DNA of 63,576 nucleotides, taken from positions 1 to 63,576 of the forward strand of contig JAHQWH010000006.1 of NCBI GenBank assembly GCA_029856105.1. The letters run 5' to 3'. Of the stretch, positions 36,048 through 45,385 are shown piece after piece; position 1 is the stretch's first letter; each line of letters opens with the position of its first letter. The notes beneath the pieces were generated by a model that worked only from the letters and a program-made list of their open reading frames with translations, did no database searches and was not told where the DNA came from. A program made the position numbers and the translations under genes. The DNA is from Promethearchaeia archaeon. GTDB lineage: Archaea; Asgardarchaeota; Lokiarchaeia; Sigyniarchaeales; SOKP01.

Positions 36048-37526
36048 ATGGTAAATGCGATATTAATTGTACTTGATACACTAAGACAAGATCATGTTGG
36101 ATGTTATGGTAATACTTGGATAAAAACACCTCATTTAGACAAGTTTGCCAAAGAATCCGTGAAATTTACACGAATGTACCCAGAGTCATTACCGACACTC
36201 CCGGCACGAAAAGCCATCTATACTGGAAAACGTGTTTTTCCTTTTACGGATGACAAGCTTGGAAAGACAAAATCTGGACGGGGAGATTTTATCGCTGATG
36301 CTCTCGGCGCACCTGGTTGGGGTTCCATTTCAGAATCTCATGATACTCTAGCAGAGCGATTCAATCGTAAGAAGTATGTTTCAGCTTTATTTTCCGATGT
36401 TTATCATCAATTTAAACCGGGATATAATTTTAATCGTGGATTTCATCAATGGAAATGGATCCGTGGGCAAGAAGAAGATGCATATCTATCTGGACCACGA
36501 ATCTCCGACGATATTCTTAAAGAATATCTCACTTCCAAAGGGGATGGAATAATAGCAGGTACGATATTTGGCCAACATATGATGCGTCGATTCCTTCAAA
36601 ATGTACGCTGGTGGCGCTCCGAAGCTGACACTTTTACATCTCAAGTGTTTCGCGCAGCTGGGGAATGGCTGGATATGAATTATGATACTCTAATAAAAGG
36701 AAAAGGATTTATAACAGTGGAGTCATTTGACCCACACGAACCTTGGAATCCGCCGCCTCATTACATTCGACTATACGAAAAAGATCCTGATTGGGAAAAG
36801 GGATGTCGAAAAATATCACACTCGATTTATGGACCAGCGAGCATGCTTTCCGAAAAGGAACTCAAAAATTTAAGAACACGATATGCCGCAGAAGTGTCGC
36901 TCGTGGACACATGGTTTGGATATTTCATAGAATATATCAAACGGATCGGTATCTGGGATGATTCAATCATTGTGGTAGTTTCCGATCACGGCCACATGCT
37001 AGGAGAACACGGATTTATAGCAAAAGCTGCCAACCCGCTTAGACGTGAAGTCGCTGATCTTGTCGCTATGATCCGATTTCCAGAAGGCGAAAATAGTGGT
37101 ACAACCTGTAATAAGTTTTGTTATCATCATGACATCACCACCACTATCTGTGAAGCCTGCGGTATTTCTACGAATAATTTAGATGGTAAGGACCTATTGA
37201 AATTGGTTCAAGATGAGGAATTGACGTATTACGATCACATTTCGATAGCTTGGGGTGGCTCTGTAGTAGTTTACGATGGAAATTTTTGGTATAATGGGTA
37301 TGTGTGGGACACGGAAGGAGGAAGTCTATTTGATGTCAATAAAGACCCCAGATTAACTGAGGATATTATTTTAGAGGCTCCCGATAAGGCAAAAGAACTA
37401 TTAAAGCTTTGTTGGGAGGATGCGCGAGAACCAATTGATATGGAATTTATGCGAAAATTCAAGGACTTATTAGGATGTACACCAGTTGCCAAAAAACTTA
37501 CGAAACAAGATAAAAAAGAAGTTTAA
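36048..37526 (+). CDS. Sulfatase/alkaline-phosphatase-superfamily hydrolase lacking formylglycine Cys/Ser
   Basis: This 492-residue cytosolic protein has the metal site ILIVLDTLRQDHVGCYG at the N-terminus and VVVSDHGHMLGEHG (about 308-321), both typical of sulfatases. The nucleophile region reads PTLPARKAIYTG where sulfatases have (C/S)-x-P-x-R; the residue at the Cys/Ser position is Thr. It therefore cannot form formylglycine by the usual route and may be a phosphodiesterase-like or phosphonate-type hydrolase using Thr. GC content by eye is higher than in its neighbours. Confidence 0.82.
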   Translation: MVNAILIVLDTLRQDHVGCYGNTWIKTPHLDKFAKESVKFTRMYPESLPTLPARKAIYTGKRVFPFTDDKLGKTKSGRGDFIADALGAPGWGSISESHDTLAERFNRKKYVSALFSDVYHQFKPGYNFNRGFHQWKWIRGQEEDAYLSGPRISDDILKEYLTSKGDGIIAGTIFGQHMMRRFLQNVRWWRSEADTFTSQVFRAAGEWLDMNYDTLIKGKGFITVESFDPHEPWNPPPHYIRLYEKDPDWEKGCRKISHSIYGPASMLSEKELKNLRTRYAAEVSLVDTWFGYFIEYIKRIGIWDDSIIVVVSDHGHMLGEHGFIAKAANPLRREVADLVAMIRFPEGENSGTTCNKFCYHHDITTTICEACGISTNNLDGKDLLKLVQDEELTYYDHISIAWGGSVVVYDGNFWYNGYVWDTEGGSLFDVNKDPRLTEDIILEAPDKAKELLKLCWEDAREPIDMEFMRKFKDLLGCTPVAKKLTKQDKKEV

Positions 37527-37719
37527 TTAAAGTTTTATGTTATTTACGAAAATATAATATTAATTAATTAATATTCCAAGACATCTCTAAAAATTTTTTA
37601 TATATATCTATTTTATTTCTTTTTATTTAATTGCCAAATATTTATTTCTCAGTATTTCTTTAAGTTTTTTAATCTACTTCTAAAGAAATAAATTATTATC
37701 TAGAGAAATAAAGAAAGTA

Positions 37720-39162
37720 ATGGACATAAAAATTAAATTGGGAATTATTGCTTTTTTCATAATCCTAATTCAGTCAAGTTTAAAACTACTAGGGGTAATC
37801 CTAACGGGAAGTCTTAGTTTTTTATCTGAAACTGTTGATACGCTTACTGATTTTTTTTTTATTTTTCTAACAATTTATTCTCTGTATATAAGTCAAAAGC
37901 CCCCAGATTTCGAACATATGTACGGACACTCCAAGATTGATTCAATAGGAGGATTGATTCAAGGGATTATATTGATAAATCTTTATTGTATTCTTATTTA
38001 TTTAGCTGTTCAAACAATACTAACCAAAGCGTATGGTATAATGAATCCTGATTTAGGGTTTCAATTACTAATTATTTCGTTCATTATTAATTTAACTTTT
38101 TCTAGGATTTTAATGTGGCAAGGAAAGAAACGGAGTAGCTTATCAATTAAAATTTTGGGTTTAAATTTATTCCAAGATTCTCTTAGAGCGATTGTAGTTA
38201 TGATTAATTTCATTTTAGCTCTCTTTTTCAGTATCCAATTTTTAGACCCATTTTTTAGTATTGGTCTCTCTTTGTGGATTATATTCACCGCGTTTAAGCT
38301 TTCAAAAGAAGGCATTAAAGATTTAATTGATGAAAATCCCATAAGTTATCTTATTTTAGAAGAAATCAAAGAAAAGGTTTTTAACCTCGATCACGTTAAT
38401 GGCGTTGAAGAATTAAAAGTCAGAATTGGCGGAAATACGTTATTTTTAGACGTTCGCTTATCTGTTGAAGATCATATATCTGTTGTTCATGCAAATGAAA
38501 TTACACAAGCAATTCATACATTGAGTAAAAAATATTTTTCGTCGTATAATGTAGAATCCATAGTTGAGATGAATCCTTTAAGTGGTGAATCTTCAATAGG
38601 TGAAGAGATAATTAACTTACTTTATTCAATGAAAAGTGAATTTAATGAGATTTCAGATTTCAGGAATTTAAACGTTTTCAGAATAGAAAATAAATACTTT
38701 TTATCTGTAGCAATAGTAGTTGACGAGAATTTATCACTAGAAGAAGCTCACGAATTAAGTAATATGTTTGAAAATCAACTAAAGGAACAAGTTCCGTCTA
38801 TAGCACGAATAACTACTCATATAGAAGCAGAAGCAAAGATACAAAAATTAGTAGCTGATCACTTAGTCTGTACTCCTATTGATCCTCAAAAGAAAAGAAC
38901 CATCCAGATTACTTTAGAAAGCTTATTAAAAAGTGTTCCAGAAGTTAAAGGATATCATGGTTTAGAATTTTGGGCAGCACTTGATTTTTGTGCCCTCGAA
39001 CTCCATGTTTTTTTTGATGGATCCTTAAACATCTCGAAAGTTCATAATATAGTTTCAAATTTAGAGCAACAAATAAAAGAATCATTAAAAATTGAAAATC
39101 TAACAGAAATTATAATCCATTCCGAACCTTTAGAAGGTCGAACAGACGGAACTTTTTTTTAA
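37720..39162 (+). CDS. Cation diffusion facilitator with extended repeat C-terminus
   Basis: This 480-residue protein has six TM helices (about 5-195) with CDF features: SLSFLSETVDTLTDFFF in TM2 and HMYGHSKIDSIGGLIQG, which carry the Asp/His metal sites. The cytosolic part is more than twice the usual length. A ZT_dimer-like ferredoxin fold (about 207-290) is followed by two more similar alpha/beta repeats (about 295-370 and 385-475; e.g. FWAALDFCALELHVFFDGSLNISKVHNIVSNLEQQI). The transported metal (Zn, Fe, Mn or Co) is not predictable. It is convergent with the first Ldh_2 gene. Confidence 0.85.
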   Translation: MDIKIKLGIIAFFIILIQSSLKLLGVILTGSLSFLSETVDTLTDFFFIFLTIYSLYISQKPPDFEHMYGHSKIDSIGGLIQGIILINLYCILIYLAVQTILTKAYGIMNPDLGFQLLIISFIINLTFSRILMWQGKKRSSLSIKILGLNLFQDSLRAIVVMINFILALFFSIQFLDPFFSIGLSLWIIFTAFKLSKEGIKDLIDENPISYLILEEIKEKVFNLDHVNGVEELKVRIGGNTLFLDVRLSVEDHISVVHANEITQAIHTLSKKYFSSYNVESIVEMNPLSGESSIGEEIINLLYSMKSEFNEISDFRNLNVFRIENKYFLSVAIVVDENLSLEEAHELSNMFENQLKEQVPSIARITTHIEAEAKIQKLVADHLVCTPIDPQKKRTIQITLESLLKSVPEVKGYHGLEFWAALDFCALELHVFFDGSLNISKVHNIVSNLEQQIKESLKIENLTEIIIHSEPLEGRTDGTFF

Positions 39163-39163
39163 T

Positions 39164-40306
39164 TCAAAATGGAAAATTATAGCTAAATAAACCTAGTTCT
39201 TTTTGCATTGTTTTAATATCTTCTTGTAAGCTTTTGTTAATTGGAATGCCTTGTTTTTTTCTTACTTTTTCAGAATAATATTCTTTTTCTCCAGCAGTAT
39301 ATATTCGATTTTTACCAGGTGCTTTCTTAGAGTTTCTAAGAGTTCTCATAATAGTCCCAGTAGTTCGATTAAACATTTTCAAGGGAGTAAAGTGGTTTAC
39401 ATTTATTGCTAAAAAGAAGTGCCCAACTTTTAAGCGTTTTTGGTCTTCTTCGATAATTCCTGCTGTATCTTTAAGGAATATTCCATTTTGTAACGCTGAT
39501 GATAAAATTTCTACTAGTGTAGCATATCCAAAACCCTTATAACCTGATTTATTTTCGCCTTCACCGCCTAGCGGTAAAAGAGCTGCAGTACTATCTTCTA
39601 AATTTTTTAATGTTTCTTGAGGATCGTTTTGCGTTCCTCCATTCTTGGTTATGATTACTCCTTCAGGAAGCGGTTTTTGCTCTCTATTATAAACTTCTAT
39701 CTTACCCCTTTGAATAATTGAGGTTGCACAATCAATCATAAAAGGAAATTCTTCGTCTGTTGGTACCCCCGCAGTCAATGGATTTGTACCTAACATTGGT
39801 TCTACACCAAATGTTGGAGGGACAGCAGGTCTAGCGTTAGTGGTTGTAATCCCTATCATTCCTTCTTTTGTAGCCATGAGAGAATAATAGCCCGCAATCC
39901 CAAAATGCGTAGAATTCCTAACTGCAACAGCTCCGAGTCCATATTTTTTGGCTTTTTGAATCGCTAATTTCATAGCATTATAACCTATAATCGGTCCTAA
40001 CCCACATCCTCCATCAATAACCGCAGTTGTAGGACCTTTTTTAACGATCTTTATCTTTGTTTTTGTATTATAAATTCCTTTTATAATCCTATCGTAATAC
40101 ATCTTACATCTCTGAATACCATGCGAATCTATTCCTCTTAGATCGGATGTAATTAATACATCTGCAATTATTTCAGAATCCGCTTTATTTACATTAAGAC
40201 CAACGAACACATCTCTAATAAAATTCTTGAGAGTCTTAATATCTATGTAAATAATATCACTAAATAAGGGTACTACTTCATTTTTTGTACTTGTCATATA
40301 GACCAC
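39164..40306 (-). CDS. Ldh_2-family malate/L-lactate/sulfolactate-type dehydrogenase, copy 1
   Basis: This 380-residue NAD(P)-dependent 2-hydroxyacid dehydrogenase belongs to the Ldh_2/MdhII family, which is unrelated to Rossmann LDHs. Typical segments are ITSDLRGIDSHGIQRC (about 48-63), VRNSTHFGIAGYYSLMA with the catalytic His, and GTNPLTAGVP. GYKGFGYATLVEILSSAL lies in the C-terminal half. The first codon is GTG; an ATG nine bases downstream is equally possible. A close paralogue lies at 41143-42246 on the same strand, with an opposite-strand DUF3795 gene between. Confidence 0.88.
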   Translation of the reverse strand: MVYMTSTKNEVVPLFSDIIYIDIKTLKNFIRDVFVGLNVNKADSEIIADVLITSDLRGIDSHGIQRCKMYYDRIIKGIYNTKTKIKIVKKGPTTAVIDGGCGLGPIIGYNAMKLAIQKAKKYGLGAVAVRNSTHFGIAGYYSLMATKEGMIGITTTNARPAVPPTFGVEPMLGTNPLTAGVPTDEEFPFMIDCATSIIQRGKIEVYNREQKPLPEGVIITKNGGTQNDPQETLKNLEDSTAALLPLGGEGENKSGYKGFGYATLVEILSSALQNGIFLKDTAGIIEEDQKRLKVGHFFLAINVNHFTPLKMFNRTTGTIMRTLRNSKKAPGKNRIYTAGEKEYYSEKVRKKQGIPINKSLQEDIKTMQKELGLFSYNFPF

Positions 40307-40508
40307 TTTGAATGCAATAGAATTTTATTAGAATTCCTTCTATTTAATTAAAATCATATTGAATATAAGTTGAAAGTTCGTGTAACTCTAATCTTAATAA
40401 TTTTTAGCGATTTTTTTGATAATTTTATAGAAAAAGTGTTAGAAATTTATTGAAAAATTAGCTGAAAATAAAAAATTAAATAATAATTATTAATTTATTG
40501 TATTAGCC

Positions 40509-41084
40509 ATGAGTAATAAACTCTTGAAAAGATTTCCTACTATTGCTTGTTGTGGATTAGATTGTGGGTTATGTCCTGTTTATTATACCAAGGGTCCTTC
40601 AAGATGTTCTGGATGTTGTGGTCCAGATTTTTCTAATAAACACCCTTCATGTTCAATAATAACTTGCTGTGTCAAAAAGAAAAATTTTGAAACATGTGGC
40701 GAATGTGAAGATTTTCCTTGCCAAAAAATAAAGATTTGGGATCTTGCTGACTCTTTCATTTCTCATAAAAAATCTCTTGTTAATTTAAGAGAAATAAAGA
40801 AAATTGGTTTGGAAAAATTCATGGAACAACAAAAAAAGAGAATTGATTTTCTGGAATTTGCATTGAATGATTATAATGAAGGAAGATCTAAAAGCTTTTA
40901 TTGTATTGCATCAGCATTATTGTCCATTTCATTTTTAGAAAGTTGTAAGAAAACACTTAAGCAAAAAATGAGCAACGAGAATATAAGAAATATTAAAGAG
41001 AAATCAAAGATGCTTAAAGATATTCTGAATAAAGGAGCTAAAGAGGAGTGTGTTGAGTTAAAACTAAGGAAAAAAGCTAAATAA
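40509..41084 (+). CDS. DUF3795 cysteine-rich protein
   Basis: The 191-residue protein has an N-terminal half dense in Cys: CCGLDCGLCP, RCSGCCGPDF, CSIITCCVKKK and CGECEDFPCQKI within residues 14-75. This is the DUF3795 pattern, expected to bind zinc or an iron-sulfur cluster. The C-terminal half is helical and Lys-rich. The family has no established function. It is inserted between the two Ldh_2 copies in opposite orientation. Confidence 0.82.
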   Translation: MSNKLLKRFPTIACCGLDCGLCPVYYTKGPSRCSGCCGPDFSNKHPSCSIITCCVKKKNFETCGECEDFPCQKIKIWDLADSFISHKKSLVNLREIKKIGLEKFMEQQKKRIDFLEFALNDYNEGRSKSFYCIASALLSISFLESCKKTLKQKMSNENIRNIKEKSKMLKDILNKGAKEECVELKLRKKAK

Positions 41085-41142
41085 AAAAGCAAAAAAAAAG
41101 ACAGAAATGAAATCACTCTATTGGATTCTTTGTTACATTTTT

Positions 41143-42246
41143 TTAAAAAGGAAATTCATATTTATCCAGATGAAGTTCCTTTCGCATAATTTTGATATCT
41201 TCTTGTAAACTTTTGTTAATCGGAATGCCCGTTTTCAATCTTTCTTGTTCGGCAATAAATTCCTTCTCTCCCGCCGTGAAAATCTTTTCCTCGCCTGGAG
41301 CCTTTTTTGACTCTCTCAATCCCCTCATGATATTTCCGGCTGTTTTTTTAAAAGAACCTGTTGATAGGAAGCTTTCAACATTAATTGCTAGAAAGAAATG
41401 TCCCACTTTTAAGCGTTTTTGGCCGTTTTCAACGATACCTATCGTATCTTTAAGATATATTCCATCTTGTAAAGCCGCAGATAATAATTCAACTAAAGTT
41501 GCGTAACCATAGCCTTTATAACCTGAAGTCCCTTCTCCTTTGCCACCTAAGGGTAATAACGCAGCTTTCCCTTTACTCATACCATCTAATATTTTGGCAG
41601 GATCAGTTTCTGTTTTTCCATCGTCTGTTATTACCACCCCATCCGGTAAAGGTTTATTGATTCTATTATATAATTCTACCTTACCCCTTTGAACGATTGT
41701 AGTGGCACAGTCAATTAAGAAGGGGAATTTTTCGTCTGTTGGAGCACCTACCGTTAACGGATTTGTTCCTAACATTGGTTCAACACCAAAAGTAGGGGGC
41801 ATGGAGGGGCGAGCGTTAGTGACTGCGAAGCCAATCATCCCTTCCTTTGTAGCCATGAGAGAATAATAACCCGCAATTCCAAAGTGGGTCGAATTTCGAA
41901 CAGCAACAGAACCAAGCCCATACTTTTTCGCTTTTTCAATCGCAGTTTTCATCGCCTTATAAGCAATAACATGACCCATTCCGCAATTTCCGTCCCAAAG
42001 AGCCGTAGTTGGACCATCTTTAACGATGTCAATCTTTGTAATTACTTCGTACATTCCAGCTTTGATACGATCGAAATACATTTTACAACGTTGTATTCCA
42101 TGGGTATCAATCCCTCTAATATCAGAAGCAATTAACACTTCAGCTATAATGTGGGCATCGTCTTTAGGAACCCCAAGGCCAATAAAAACATCTCTCATGA
42201 AGCTTTCAAGTGTTTTTGCGTCGAGATATATAATATTTTCAGACAT
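41143..42246 (-). CDS. Ldh_2-family dehydrogenase, copy 2
   Basis: This 367-residue paralogue of the gene at 39164-40306 shows near-identical blocks. They include RGIDTHGIQRCKMYFDRIKAG, KKYGLGSVAVRNSTHFGIAGYYSLMATKEG, VEPMLGTNPLTVGAPTDE and the C-terminal INKSLQEDIKIMRKEL. The same catalytic elements are intact, so both copies should be active. The differences lie mostly in the N-terminus and in the linker near residues 215-240. The likely reaction is reversible oxidation of malate, lactate or a similar 2-hydroxyacid. Confidence 0.88.
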   Translation of the reverse strand: MSENIIYLDAKTLESFMRDVFIGLGVPKDDAHIIAEVLIASDIRGIDTHGIQRCKMYFDRIKAGMYEVITKIDIVKDGPTTALWDGNCGMGHVIAYKAMKTAIEKAKKYGLGSVAVRNSTHFGIAGYYSLMATKEGMIGFAVTNARPSMPPTFGVEPMLGTNPLTVGAPTDEKFPFLIDCATTIVQRGKVELYNRINKPLPDGVVITDDGKTETDPAKILDGMSKGKAALLPLGGKGEGTSGYKGYGYATLVELLSAALQDGIYLKDTIGIVENGQKRLKVGHFFLAINVESFLSTGSFKKTAGNIMRGLRESKKAPGEEKIFTAGEKEFIAEQERLKTGIPINKSLQEDIKIMRKELHLDKYEFPF

Positions 42247-42400
42247 AGTAATCCTTTAAAATTTACTTATATTTCATTATTTTATGATAATTGAACTATA
42301 TTCTAGCCTATTTTTGATTTTACATAAAGTTTATATTTTTTAATTATTAATCACATTTCATATTTAATATGATTAACAATAAAACTAAGGAAGATCTACA

Positions 42401-43285
42401 ATGCCAAAAACGAATGTAAATAATATAGAGATTGAATATGAGACAATCGGGGACCCGGTATCAAAACCGTTGTTATTAATAGCGGGACTTGGAAGCCAGA
42501 TGCTTGCTTGGTCGGATGAGATGTGCGAAATTCTTGCAAATCGTGGCTTTTTTGTAATAAGATTCGACAACCGAGATGTAGGGTTGTCAACAAAACTCGA
42601 AGATGCAGGTATACCAGACATGATGGAGATCAGTGCGGCCTATACTCGTGGAGAAATACCTAAAGTTCCATATACATTAGAGGACATGGCTGATGATGCC
42701 ATCAGCGTATTGAACGCTCTGAATATTGATAAAGCACACATCTGTGGGGCTTCCATGGGCGGAATAATCGCACAGATACTAGCATATAGACATCCTTCTC
42801 GTTTATTATCTCTCACAGTAATTATGAGCACAACTGGAAATCCCGAACTTCCACCTTCAAAGTCAGAAATCTTGATGCAATTCTTCGCACCTGTTCCATC
42901 TGAGCGTGAAGCATATATTGAAGAGATGGTCAAACGTGATAGTCTGATTAATGGTACATTTCCTTATGATGAGGACAGATCAAGAGAGTATAGAACAAGC
43001 GAGTATGATCGAAGTTATTACCCTCAAGGAATAGCCCGCCAATTAGCAGCAATGGCAGTTCCAGGTAATATTAAACCTTATATAGCTGCAATATCGGCAC
43101 CTACAGTTGTTATTCATGGAACTGAAGACCCTTTTAACCTTATTGAAGCGGGTAAAGAGATTGCGTCTACGATTCCCGGAGCTGAATTAATGCTTGTGGA
43201 TGGAATGGGGCATAGTTTTCCTCGTGAAGTCATACCAAATATTGTAAACGCATTAGTTGCGAATAGCAACAAGAATGGCAATTAG
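42401..43285 (+). CDS. Alpha/beta hydrolase
   Basis: This 294-residue protein has the classic fold. The oxyanion region LLIAGLGSQMLAW comes first, the nucleophile elbow is CGASMGGIIAQ (GxSMGG, about 117-122), the acid is Asp in VIHGTEDPFN and the base is His in MGHSFPRE. It is similar to 3-oxoadipate enol-lactone hydrolase-like and other esterase/lactonase members. There is no signal peptide. The reading frame looks more GC-rich than the local average. The start ATG is preceded by AAGGAAGAT, a weak ribosome site. Confidence 0.87.
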   Translation: MPKTNVNNIEIEYETIGDPVSKPLLLIAGLGSQMLAWSDEMCEILANRGFFVIRFDNRDVGLSTKLEDAGIPDMMEISAAYTRGEIPKVPYTLEDMADDAISVLNALNIDKAHICGASMGGIIAQILAYRHPSRLLSLTVIMSTTGNPELPPSKSEILMQFFAPVPSEREAYIEEMVKRDSLINGTFPYDEDRSREYRTSEYDRSYYPQGIARQLAAMAVPGNIKPYIAAISAPTVVIHGTEDPFNLIEAGKEIASTIPGAELMLVDGMGHSFPREVIPNIVNALVANSNKNGN

Positions 43286-43382
43286 AAAGTAATGAAGGAA
43301 AGCAACATAGATGATCAAGTTCAAAAACAATCTTTGGGATACATTTTCAATCTCTGAACGTCATGATGTGAGAAGTAAAAAC

Positions 43383-44213
43383 CTAAGTGGAATTAGATTC
43401 AACCAGTTTACCTTTGGTTTTGTCGATTTCGCCTATATATCCTGTACCGCGTGGATAACCACCAATTCCAGGTTTGACCATAGGAGCGTGGAAGTGACCT
43501 TTAGCCCAAGGAGCGGGGAACTTTTGAAAAATAGTCGATGCGAGTAAAGCAAACGTTTGAATCGCGATGTATATGGCATAGTTGTCCCAAATAGTGAGAA
43601 AACCCAAACAAATAGCCACATTTGGTATGTGACAAACAACAGTTTTGACGATTATAGACCTTGGAGTGTCATGCTCTGGGCTAACATAAATGTCCCAGAA
43701 GTAATTTTGAATGAAATATTGCCATAAACCCATGGAGGCGAAACCAAGTATGTAATTAACCGCACTAGGTACGCCGGTTAGGCTCCAAAGGTGATAAAAC
43801 GAAAGAAGAATGCCTCCAGTGCTAAAACCCCATATAACACCAAACACGATCTCAGAACCGAGATGGAATTTACGGTTGAAAGTGAGCGTCATGCGAGACC
43901 ATAGAATCCAATATGCAATGAAAACATAGATAACACAGAAAGAGAAGTGGGCTATCCAAAAGGGGTTTGAAATTTGCGCCGTAGTGAATATGGGCTGGTT
44001 GAGTATCTGTTCAAATGTGCCAGAAAGAGCCGTAAAAATATTGCAAAAAGAAAAATAGATTAATGCTCGAATCCAAGCTATACTTGGTTTCCAACCATCG
44101 ATGGGAAGTCTTCTGTACTTAGTTATATAAACTACTATCATAGCTATGCCAAATATGGCGACACAAACTATAAATATAGCTATAAATATGTTTCCAGACA
44201 TATTAATCATCAA
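43383..44213 (-). CDS. Hypothetical seven-TM membrane protein
   Basis: This 276-residue protein has about seven hydrophobic helices and a 50-residue soluble tail ending GYIGEIDKTKGKLVESNST. Possible ligand residues include HFHAPMVKPGIGG just after the last helix and several His and Trp residues at helix ends. I recognise no family. It is convergent with the hydrolase gene and shares its slightly higher GC content. Confidence 0.7.
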   Translation of the reverse strand: MMINMSGNIFIAIFIVCVAIFGIAMIVVYITKYRRLPIDGWKPSIAWIRALIYFSFCNIFTALSGTFEQILNQPIFTTAQISNPFWIAHFSFCVIYVFIAYWILWSRMTLTFNRKFHLGSEIVFGVIWGFSTGGILLSFYHLWSLTGVPSAVNYILGFASMGLWQYFIQNYFWDIYVSPEHDTPRSIIVKTVVCHIPNVAICLGFLTIWDNYAIYIAIQTFALLASTIFQKFPAPWAKGHFHAPMVKPGIGGYPRGTGYIGEIDKTKGKLVESNST

Positions 44214-44348
44214 TTCTTTTTAAAAACTTTTGTTAACACTTATTTAACTAAATCTAAGCTATCTTATTTTCGATTTTACAAAAAGTTTGATAAAATATTA
44301 TTTCCATGTTATGTGATTTTTTGAATTCCTTTTCAATCTATTTTACTT

Positions 44349-44492
44349 ATGATATTGAATGACATGAAAGTTAAAGTAGAAGGGAAATTTTTCAAAGAAG
44401 TAACTGTTGACGACGATGGTAACAACATAACTTATGTCTTTCCTGACACGAGCGAATTTTTATCGATATTAAGGAGAAAGTTAAATAAATAG
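44349..44492 (+). CDS. Small ORF, 42-47 residues
   Basis: The frame from ATG 44364 (or ATG 44349, same frame) encodes MKVKVEGKFFKEVTVDDDGN, continuing to LRRKLNK. Alternating strands, an acidic turn and a basic C-terminal helix make a plausible mini-protein. It lies inside a 410-base gap (44214-44623) where nothing else is visible. It is not supported by any family I know. Confidence 0.4.
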   Translation: MILNDMKVKVEGKFFKEVTVDDDGNNITYVFPDTSEFLSILRRKLNK

Positions 44493-44623
44493 TTAATCTG
44501 AAAGATAAATCCATCAATCGATTATTATTTTTTTAACAAATAAGTTATAAAGGATTGAAATAATCAATTAATTTGTTTAATTACATAATTTTAAATTTAT
44601 AATTACAATTTGGATGATCTTAA

Positions 44624-45292
44624 ATGAGTCTTTACAGTGTATTGGAATCGATTCTTGTGATGGCGGCTGTTATATTTACGTTAATGGGTAATATTACAGG
44701 AAATTTAATGTATATATTAATCGGCGTTATTTTAGGAGGTTTTGCGTTTTTAGGAGCCTTATTTATAACTTTGAGAGTCAAGAAAGATACTGGAATTGAC
44801 GACGTGATATTTATAAATGCGGTAGTATTTCCGCTAATGGTTGCTATTATCTTCACTTTAGGTTCCGTTAATATAGGATTAACGCAATATCAAGTTATCT
44901 GGTTTGATTTAGGGCTTGCTATAGCAATGTTTATTGTTTTTATGTGTGTTTGGATATTCTTAAAGCAAAAATGGAAGTTTCTTATTGTGGAGGATGTCGA
45001 TTTTACAACCACTACTGATAAAGAGAAGTATCCTCAATTTTTATTGGCCACACTAATATTAGGAGGAATATTTGGTTTAATCTTCATTGTTTTTAAGTTC
45101 TTTTTTATTTGGTTCGGGTATCAAATTACTTCGTACATCGTAATGAGCTTTACTTTATTGGTTACTATAATTTTATCATTTTTCCTTAGTATTTTTGTAA
45201 GAAAAATGAAAGAGCGCCCTCCTAAGGTTAAAAAAGAAAAAGAACCAAAAATTAAAAAGGAAAAAAAACCAAAAAACACAAAATCTCAATAA
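44624..45292 (+). CDS. Hypothetical six-TM protein with Lys-rich tail
   Basis: This 222-residue protein has about six TM helices in three pairs and a strongly basic C-terminal tail (KKEKEPKIKKEKKPKN, about 203-218). By charge, the tail should be cytosolic and could touch nucleic acid or acidic lipid. No family is recognised. It lies immediately upstream of the SRP RNA gene on the same strand. Confidence 0.65.
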   Translation: MSLYSVLESILVMAAVIFTLMGNITGNLMYILIGVILGGFAFLGALFITLRVKKDTGIDDVIFINAVVFPLMVAIIFTLGSVNIGLTQYQVIWFDLGLAIAMFIVFMCVWIFLKQKWKFLIVEDVDFTTTTDKEKYPQFLLATLILGGIFGLIFIVFKFFFIWFGYQITSYIVMSFTLLVTIILSFFLSIFVRKMKERPPKVKKEKEPKIKKEKKPKNTKSQ

Positions 45293-45385
45293 ATAATCTA
45301 TTCTTTTTTTTTTGTTTAGTAAGATTAGAATTTCTTTTTTCTTATAACTTCAATAAATTTTTATTTTTCCATTCATTTTATTTTT

